In this document: piece after piece, positions 56,429 through 64,000 of the stretch
Numbering within the stretch: the stretch's first letter is position 1
Layout of the letters: the number at the start of each line of letters is the position of its first letter
Assembly (NCBI GenBank): GCA_025766275.1
Contig: JAFKAC010000003.1
Location: forward strand, 62,001-126,000
Source of the DNA: Lactarius indigo
Lineage: Eukaryota > Basidiomycota > Agaricomycetes > Russulales > Russulaceae
Reading direction: 5' to 3'
DNA: 64,000 nt
Notes under the pieces: model-generated
Seen by the model: only the letters and a program-made list of their open reading frames with translations
Told to the model about the DNA's origin: nothing
Database searches by the model: none
Position numbers and translations under genes: made by a program

Positions 56429-57843
56429 ATGGGCATCTCCCTCGAAAAAGCTGAGCTCTTATCGCTGGGCCTGACGACATTCCTCTATGGTGCGTTCATT
56501 CAGAAGTCTTCAGTGTCCTCGCCTTGGGTTCGCCCTGGCCAACATGTCGGACAGGATTGTTCTTCATGCTCTTCCTCATCACGACAACGGTGATGTCCTT
56601 CAGGGTGGCAGAGGACATCCGGAGTCAGCGCAACAAGATCCTCCCAGTATCGTTCTCGATGCTCATGGTGGCGACCCTGGTGCGAACATCACCATTCAAT
56701 TACAGACACACGCGTTTCTCTAAATAAACCTGCTATTGCTTTTATAGCACATCGTCCTATTATGGGTCAGAGGGAAGATTGGATTTGTCGACCAGAGGGG
56801 AGGCAGCCCAACAGCATTCTACGAGAACATCGCGGATATAACGAACATATTAAAAGTGGGCTGCCTGTTGCTTCAGTCGCTGTTGGGGGACGGCGTGATC
56901 GTGAGGACAAGCAGTCTATTCGTACCCTCGTTCACTCTATTGACTCGCCGATTTCCGAAGATATGGAGGCTTTATGTTGTATATGGCAAACGAGCCTGGG
57001 TTACAGCACCTGTCATTATTCTAGTTCTTGCTTACACAGGTGCGATGACGATGGCGATGATTATGCCGTTATGAGCTCTCTGATAAGCTCTTCTTCACAG
57101 TGGCTGGTTGTGTTGCCCTCCAGTTTATTGCGCATGCGCGGCCGGGTACTGACGTTTTCCACGTGGCAACATCATGGATCACTGCATACTTCTCCCTTAC
57201 GATGGTCACCAACGTACTCTGCTCGGGTAAGCCCATTCATCCCCTTGCGGAACGTTTTCCCCACGGTCTGGGTTCATCTGACGGTCACGTGAATCACCAA
57301 ACAGGCGCGATTGCATGGCGAATTTTCAGCGCAGGAAAGCCTCTGAAGGGTGCGGGTACGAGGATGCTCTGGCCAGTCATTTTCATCATCATAGAGAGCA
57401 GCGCACTATATGCCTTTGGCGTCATCGCTGTGCTTGCGTCTTTCCTGAGTGGCTCTAACGGACAGTACCCCGCCGTCGATGCGATCGTCCCACTTGTCGT
57501 AAGCCGCGCACCCCCCATCCTCTCGCGCACGCAATTCAACTCATATTCGTTCTGTCATGCGGGAATTTCTCAGGGAATCGTGTTCTCTCTGATCGTACTG
57601 CAGATTCGTTTCCATGTCAGCTCGTCGGTTGGCCCTCGAAGTGACGGCCAAACTTCGACGAACGGGGGAGTATGGCCCCGGCCTCCTGGTCGTCCCCTGA
57701 CTGTGGATGACCCGGAGTATCCTATGCGGTCGATTCGAATGGCTGTTCACGTAACGAAGCAGACCCACACGCATACATCGATACACGACGTGACCAGAGA
57801 TTCCTCGTCTGATGAAGGAATGGAAAAGGCGACAGCTCTTTGA
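56429..57843 (+). CDS. Multi-pass membrane protein of a mushroom-type family, function unknown
   Basis: Start ATG 56429 (MGISLEKAELLSLGLTTFLYG). About seven hydrophobic segments can be read across short introns: GLFFMLFLITTTVMSF, SFSMLMVATLHIVLLWV, VGCLLLQSLLGDGVIV then RLYVVYGKR, VTAPVIILVLAYTGAM, TSWITAYFSLTMVTNVLC, LWPVIFIIIESSALYAFGV and IVPLVGIVFSLIVLQIRF. The layout, with a polar C-terminal tail rich in Ser, Thr and His, is that of a large uncharacterised family common in mushroom genomes. A receptor role is sometimes guessed for such proteins; nothing here shows it. Exons I followed join in frame, including across the intron 57226-57303. Stop TGA 57841-57843. Confidence 0.8.
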
Positions 57844-58619
57844 ATGTAGAGGCGAGTTTTCTTCCCTCGTATCACATCGTTGCCGCTGACTGGCACGTAG
57901 TGGGTGCTGGTCCACCCGGTGTTGTGACACAGAGCATATATTTACTACAAATTGTAGAGTAAGTCCAAGCCCTGTACTGGCTTGTTGACACATCAGGAGA
58001 TACCCGACTTGATATAATAAATGTCCCGAGAGCGGCGGCGGCAGATTACACACTGGTAGTACCTGGACAACTGCACCTACTAGGTCGAGGGTCCAAGCCT
58101 GTAGGATACCCCCACCTCAACCTTCTCCCTATCACATGTACATACGTGCGTGTATGGGGGAAATGAAAATGACTTGGACTCCGTCTCCATGTCAATGCGT
58201 ATAAGTGTCATTGAGTTTGCGTCCACATTTGGCCCCTCCCCTCCCTTCCCGTCAACAAGTGACATTCGTCGACACTCGCTAGCTTTGTTGGCAGCACTGT
58301 TTACGAGCAGCGTGGTGTTCTTTGGTCCCAAAGAGCTTGGCAATAGTGCTGTCGGTCGATATAATTGTCGAAGGTGCCTCGCTACGGTCTGCGTAGATCC
58401 TTCTAATACCTCGATAAGTAGAGTTACGCCAATTCAGAACGAGAGTGGTCATCATGTCCTTCAGCTTCCCTAGGCGTGGCGGAACGAAGACTAGACATAT
58501 AATTCAAGACGGCGACAAACAAACAATTATATCTAAACATGCACGCTACATCGTATACGAGGGGTATCGGAAGAAATTATCGTGACGATGAGGAACCAAA
58601 AAAACAGGTGGTAATACAG
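57844..58619. other. Intergenic, no gene seen
   Basis: Lies between two converging genes. Short open frames only; it should hold both 3' ends. Confidence 0.5.
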
Positions 58620-60202
58620 TTATGAAAGAGAAGCGAAGCCGACGCGGTTGTTGCCGAGGTCGAACGCCGTGTATACATTTTGCAGGAACACGTCGCCGAT
58701 GATCCAGAAGCCTGGTATCCGTGAGTCGTGAGATAGGTCTCTGGTGAAAAAAGAAGGGTAGTGCTCACTAAGACCGTCTATCACGCCAAAGCCACCAACG
58801 CAATCGTTCGAGCCGGGGGATTGGGGACCAAGATTGAAAGTCGAGGGACTAATACTGAATGCCTTTCTGGAGAATGTAATAGAGACAGGAGTGTTAAAGT
58901 TGCAAGGAACTGGTCAAACGTTAGTCAGTTAATCTATCAGCGAGATAACTCTGTCATAAGTACTTGTCCATGTCCCGTCGCCGTTGTCTTTCGAGCCAGG
59001 GATTTGGGCATAGATGGCCCGTACACTCACGGTGTCACCAATGACTAGGGTGGTACCGGTGTCAATGATGGCGTCCTGTCTATGGACAACGGTCTTCCCG
59101 TTGACAGAAATACCATCGAACGAGCCTTGCCAGTAGCCCTACAATATTGTTGTCAACACTCAATCGAAGGCAATCATTGTATATCCATACCCGTTCGGTG
59201 ACGCGCATGTAAGTGAAAGAGCCTTTGTAGAGGTTTTGGTTCGTTCCGCCAATATAGAGCTCAGAACCTGACTCGGCAAAGTAGAAACTGAACACTTGAG
59301 TGGCCCTGGAGACCTGGCCTTGAGATACCAGGCTTTGGAATACGGGACTGGCCCCATAAGTCGAGATGGACTCGTATCCCATGCCAAGAAGGCCGTCCGC
59401 GGGGAATTGATCCGACTGGAATCCGCTCGAGTAGGTCGTGGCCGCACCGAGTCTCTGCCCAGTAGCCTGGAAGAGGTCCGTCAGTCACTAGATAATACCT
59501 TCGGTGCGACGAGTGCCAACCTTGAAACCGGCGAGGGTAACCGTGTCTATGTACTGCTCACCGCTGACAGTGGATCCGTCCCCATACTGAAGTGAAAATG
59601 GCTGCCTAAAATCGCTCGACGTGGAGCTCGACTTGGGATTGTATAAATTGTGCCCGGAGCAAGACGAGCCACAATCCGATCTGGGAAGAAACAAGTCACT
59701 GCTGCCCGTATCAAAGTCCACTATATGTTGCCAAGTTAATTTTGACTACAATTCTTTTTCCAGCATCGAAATGGTGACCCACCGTTGTATGTCACCGGTG
59801 GAGTACCAACAGTGATCGGACCATACCAGAGCTGCGCACTGTCATCGATGAGTGGGTCACCATTGCCTCGCTTGGTCGAGTACTTCAGCTGGAACACGGA
59901 CGGGTGAGCAGCCCCGGTGTTCCTCTCAAACGCCTCGAAGCCGCGCAGTATTTTCCTAAAAGGGACCTTGTTATCAGAAAGGCTATGAAGACACTACACA
60001 AAGAATGACAATCAAATACTAACGCGAGAGTTCGCTGTCTGCTGGCTTGAAGCTTCGCCATGTTAACGACACCGTCAGCATTGCGGAACCCCGAGCGCTT
60101 TGCGATAGGGATGGAGATCCCAACGCGGGAGCGTTCTTCGAACGGGGCTGCCACGACGAGGAAGGGGAGTGCTGCGAGAATGAGAGCGGGGGAGAAGTAC
60201 AT
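58620..60202 (-). CDS. Secreted pepsin-like aspartic protease (family A1)
   Basis: Digests protein outside the cell at acid pH, by family. Start ATG 60202 with a signal peptide (MYFSPALILAALPFLVVAAP) and a short basic propeptide (ISIPIAKRSGFRNADG). Both catalytic motifs are present: DFDTGSSDLFLP (near 59715) and IIDTGTTLVIGDT (near 59065). The flap region reads FSLQYGDGSTVSGEQY. GLLGMGYESIS follows a phase-0 intron that begins inside an apparently open stretch (GTTGGC after GFK), so the exon must be spliced to read ATGQRLGAATTY. The end is FDLGNNRVGFASLS and TAA 58620-58622, with no GPI-type tail. At least six introns; no break seen. Resembles polyporopepsin-type enzymes. Confidence 0.95.
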
Positions 60203-60276
60203 CTCTGCAAACGTGAACTGGACAATACGGACTCAAAAGAGGTTGAGACAGCTGGCGATGAAGGCAAAAGACTTCC

Positions 60277-60283
60277 ATTTATA
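60277..60283 (-). promoter_or_regulatory. TATA box of the aspartic protease gene
   Basis: TATAAAT on the minus strand, 75 bp upstream of the start codon. Confidence 0.6.
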
Positions 60284-60289
60284 CACACG

Positions 60290-61404
60290 AAGGCGTATAC
60301 GAACTATACCTATGACTTCAGAGCTGTGGGCTACAAATGCCAGCATTCACCACATACTGTTTCCCAAGAATTTGGGTCCCGATACCCAACCTTACCAGAT
60401 AGGGTCCTTTAGCATGCAGGGAACCCAACGAATCTACAAAGTATGTCCGAGAACCAGCGGGATCGTCAAGGAAGGTGTAGTTATGTTACGATGTCGGTAA
60501 CCGAGTGAGCCTGACCCACCATTTATGGAAGAGCTAGAGCAAGGAAGCACCGAAGAACAAGATAAATAGCCACCGCGGGGTCAATCGTAGCCAGTTTGGG
60601 CGACTTCCAAGACTCCAGTAGGGAACGGTGTAAGCGCCATCTTTCAGTGACACACTAGGTCTTGCACTAGATGTTGTATTCTTCGTGGAACTGAACGAAG
60701 GATTGGTGAGATAGACTGCACAGTAGCAGGACGCACTTTGTAATTAAATTTAGTGTTAGGATTTCCAGTGGCTGCTATAGAGGTTGACATGTCAGTGAAC
60801 AAACCATGTAAGTGTTCAGACATGAAGAGCCGGATGTATGTGTACCAGTATAATGTCCTTTACTAGTACATAGGAGTTATGACCATAGCGTCTGTTCCTG
60901 TGTCCATTTCACCCGTCAGGAAAAACCTCCCGTGCTAGCGAGAGACGATTCCGCACTAAATTAGCCAAATCAATAACAATGGAAGGTAACGGATATTTGA
61001 CCGAGACTAGCATAATTGCTAGTGCTAGTGAGATAACAGATTGCAAAGTTACTTTGTAGTATGGCATTATGTGATCGAGTCGTTACCGCTCGGTTCAGTT
61101 GGGGCCACAAATCGGGACAATGAAAGTTATTCCATTCCATCACATGACACAACACCAGCGCTCAACTCGAAGGGCAAGCCAAAAGGGCACGCTCTTGCGC
61201 ATGCCTGAATCTATCCATTTATGATGCCAAACGCAAGTTGATGGCTATTTAGCTACCGAGGCCCATACGGTACAAACGTCCTTACAAAGACTGGCCTTTG
61301 CCAAGGTCTTTGCCTTAATTGCATGTCCCAGATAAGAATGGATTTTTCATTGAAAAAAAAAACCACGAGCCCAAACCGGACCGAAGTGGACCCCGAACTT
61401 CGCG
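60290..61404. other. Intergenic, no gene seen
   Basis: Divergent promoter space between the two peptidase genes, fairly AT-rich around 60700-61050. It holds a small inverted repeat (CTAGCATAATTGCTAG region near 61008) and nothing else I can name. Confidence 0.45.
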
Positions 61405-61454
61405 CGTGCTCGCCCTTCTTTTTTTTTTTTTTTGATCAACGTGCTCGCCCTTCT
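61405..61454. repeat. 20-nt poly(A) micro-insertion between 15-bp direct repeats
   Basis: CGTGCTCGCCCTTCT at 61405-61419 is repeated exactly at 61440-61454. Between them lie fourteen T and GATCAA, that is TTGATC plus a poly(A) run on the minus strand. This is an extremely 5'-truncated retroposon with its target duplication. Confidence 0.75.
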
Positions 61455-61907
61455 CATGCCGAATCTTCACGTGTGAACCAACGGTGTCGAACCATGACTA
61501 CGTGGTTACGAGACCAGAAGTACTTACGTGAAAGGAAGCGGATTGAGAAGAGCGTGAGTGGCGAATGTTCCAGGTCACCACTGAGGAGTCCATCTGTGGT
61601 TTTTCAAACATAGAAGCAGAACCCGCCCGGCCTGACTCTTGGTAGGACCAGGCAGACGGGCACCTGTAGGCTTACACCTGCCACAAGGGAAACAGGTATC
61701 CAGACAACAGCTTGGATGATCGTAGCAAGAATCCAAGTCATCGTCGCGGGAAACGGTGATGCGAAGCCCGACTCGACTTCCACCGGCTAACTTCTTGCCT
61801 TTCTGACCCTGACTCTACCCCGCTCAGTCGCCATCTGGGTGCCCGATATCCGTATTCTCATAAAGGCTTGAGATGCGAGCTTCATCATCCTACAATATAC
61901 TTCCCCA

Positions 61908-64000
61908 ATGCTTGCAGTCCTTCCTTTGCTTGCTTCAGTGTCACTAGCGTATGCACTACTCCCCAACGGCTACGGCAACCCAGGTCTCCCTCTTCGACCT
62001 CTTGTGCCAATAATCTCTGCTCCCAACTCACTAGCGTACCATGCCTTTCGGCTCCCCCACTCAGATGAGGAACACCCACCTCTGAATACCACATACTATT
62101 TCAACCAGTACATCGATCATAACGACCCCACGATGGGCACCTTCAAGCAGCGCTACTGGGTGTCGTGGGAGTTCTACGAACCCGGTGCGCAGCAAATGAA
62201 AAGTCTACCATACTCACCTAATTTCCCCTGTTCTCTACTCTTAGGTGGTCCTATGATTTTCTTTACTCCAGGAGAGGCCAATGCTCAAGGTGTGTCTGGT
62301 GTGGTTTCCCCGGTGAACTTAGAGGCTTACTTGTCCAGGGTACACGGGCTACCTTACGAATCGCACCATTAATGGCCAGATTGCGAAGCAGCAAAATGGC
62401 GCAACCATCGTGATCGAGCATAGGTTTTATGGTCTATCCAATCCATACCCGGATTTGAGTGTCGCAAGCTTAAAGTACCTCACCATCGACCAAGCAATAA
62501 ACGACCTTGTATTCTTCGCGAAGAATGTGACTCTGCCATTCCCTGGTGGCGACAAGGTTTCACCTATGTATGCCCCATGGGTACTAGTTGGTGGTAGTTA
62601 TTCCGGTACGCTTGCGGTCGCAGTTGTGTATTTGGTCGCTAACATGTTACCTCAGGTGCTCTGACAGCATTCACCCTTCACCAGTACGTTACCAGTAATA
62701 ATTCTCATCTCTCGAGGATCCGACCCGTTCATAACAGGCACCCCGATGTGTTCTGGGCCGGTTATGCATCTTCTGCTGTCGTTCAGAGTATAGTGTATGA
62801 CTCACGGCATATGGCCATGCTCAGGGCACTAACTTATGATTCACAGCGATTTTTGGCAGTATTTCGAGCCGGTGCGACAGTATATGCCCCAAAATTGTTC
62901 GAATGACGTCCAGAGAGTAATCGCGCACTGGGATGAGATCATCGATAGTGGGAACGAAACTGCGTTGAACGAGCTCAAGACGTCATTCGGGATGGGTGAG
63001 GTTGTTCACGTAGACGATGTGGTCAACGAACGTACGTCATTCTCTTGGATTGTGACCACATTTAATTTTGGGCAGTGAGTTTCCCGCTCTCATTATGGCA
63101 ACTCCTCAGCCCGTCATCTGGTGGGGGCAGGTTCTATGATTTCTGCGACGCACTTGAGGTTAACAATGGAATACCTGCACCCGAGCGTGGTTGGGGTCTC
63201 GGACATGCGCTCACTGCATGGGCAAATTACAGTAAAGAACTGTTGTCAACCAGTGAGTGAGTTCAATGAGGGAGTAGTTGTGTACTCATGGCACGTTATA
63301 GCCTGTGAAGGACAAAATATCGAGTAGGCACACCTACTCTACCAATGCATCCAGACAAGCACCCAGATCACTGACTGAGTAACAGCGATTGCCTGAGTAC
63401 ATACAATACAAGCCAATCGTATTGGACTAGTACCGCCGTAGACAACGCCGATCGCTCGTGGTTTTGGACCGTGTAAGTTCCTCAACTCCAGTGTCTATGA
63501 CTACATGACGGGTCCTGCACAAAGCTGTACCGAAATGGGATTCTTCCAAGTATCTGCTCCACAAGGGAAACCGACGCTATTGTCGCATCTAATCGATGTC
63601 ACATATAACGAAGTCAGTGCCTTGGGCTGAAGATTTACCAGACGAGCACGGTGATTGAGCGTCGAGCATCTTTGCAGAGACAATGCCAACAAATGTTCCC
63701 CGAAGCATTCCCTCGCCCTCCAGTACCGAATGTCGACGCGACAAACAAAGCCTATGGTGGATACTACCTCCGAGCGGAGAGGCTGTTTACTGCAACTGGC
63801 CTCCGTGCGTTTTATATTGTCTTCCTCCCCTTCACCTTATGGTCTGACTCTGGGGGCGTACTTCAGGTGACCCATGGCGAGATGCGACGGTATCCAGTGA
63901 CGACGTTCACATCAAGAGCACACCAGAGCAACCGATTGTCGAGAGTGATGGATTCCATGTTTCAGATTTGTCGACTGCAAATGGCCGTGTGGACCCGACA
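61908..64000 (+). CDS. Secreted serine peptidase of family S28, 3' end beyond window
   Basis: Relatives are lysosomal Pro-X carboxypeptidase, dipeptidyl peptidase II and fungal secreted S28 enzymes that cleave after proline. Start ATG 61908 with a signal peptide (MLAVLPLLASVSLAYALLP). Motifs: YYFNQYIDHNDPTMGTFKQR, GGPMIFFTPGEANAQG, GATIVIEHRFYGLSNPYPDL and the nucleophile elbow GGSYSG (about 62590-62605, catalytic Ser), split by an intron. Then HPDVFWAGYASSAVVQSI, DFWQYFEPVRQYMPQNC and, near the window end, FPEAFPRPPVPNVDATNKAY. Intron 62290-62338 is typical. Exons join in frame throughout. The final His region is not in the window, so completeness cannot be judged. Its neighbour on the other strand is also a secreted peptidase. 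Confidence 0.93.

Noticed and set aside
59488..59560. Apparent early stop in the aspartic protease after VGTRRTEGII
   Set aside because: A phase-0 intron starting GTTGGC and ending TTCCAG removes it and gives normal family sequence.

Overview
The window reads as an Agaricomycete (mushroom-forming basidiomycete) nuclear chromosome segment. The signs are genes cut by many 45-90 nt introns, a chromodomain Ty3/gypsy retrotransposon, a pepsin-like A1 protease, an S28 peptidase and a mushroom-type multi-pass membrane protein. I had no database; families are named from motifs I can read.

Layout. (1) 0.1-9.0 kb: an unrecognised gene is split by an almost complete chromovirus (402-8422) with two 776-bp LTRs, a 5-bp target duplication (GCCAT) and one nonsense codon in reverse transcriptase. 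(2) 9-15 kb: repeat-rich, with a 90-bp minisatellite, a perfect hairpin, a 3' fragment of a Ty1/copia element and the decayed left edge of the array that follows. (3) 15.1-49.2 kb, minus strand: four tandem, intron-rich ABCC (MRP-type) transporter genes, called A to D here. Between them lie pieces of a DNA polymerase epsilon histone-fold subunit gene (Dpb4/POLE3). One Dpb4 gene, between C and D, is whole; three junctions keep only its decayed 3' end; the right edge keeps only its first exon. The duplicated unit was therefore [ABCC gene + Dpb4]. (4) 49.9-54.5 kb: exocyst subunit SEC6 (-) and the ubiquinone-biosynthesis monooxygenase COQ6 (+), divergent over about 240 bp. (5) 54.6-64 kb: poly(A)-tailed micro-retroposons, a multi-pass membrane protein gene (+), a secreted aspartic protease (-) and a secreted S28 serine peptidase (+) that runs off the end.

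How it fits together. SEC6, COQ6 and Dpb4 are conserved housekeeping genes and probably mark the ancestral order. The ABCC array is the accessory expansion. All four copies keep a CACGTG promoter core 110-170 bp upstream of the start, so they may share control. The last two genes are secreted peptidases of the kind used for external protein digestion.

Caution on sequence quality. Between about 39.2 and 54.2 kb many exons, including those of SEC6 and COQ6, are broken by single-base changes that are all insertions where I could judge them. This looks more like uncorrected sequencing or assembly error than gene death, so the apparent breaks in copies C and D, SEC6 and COQ6 should not be taken as biological without read support.
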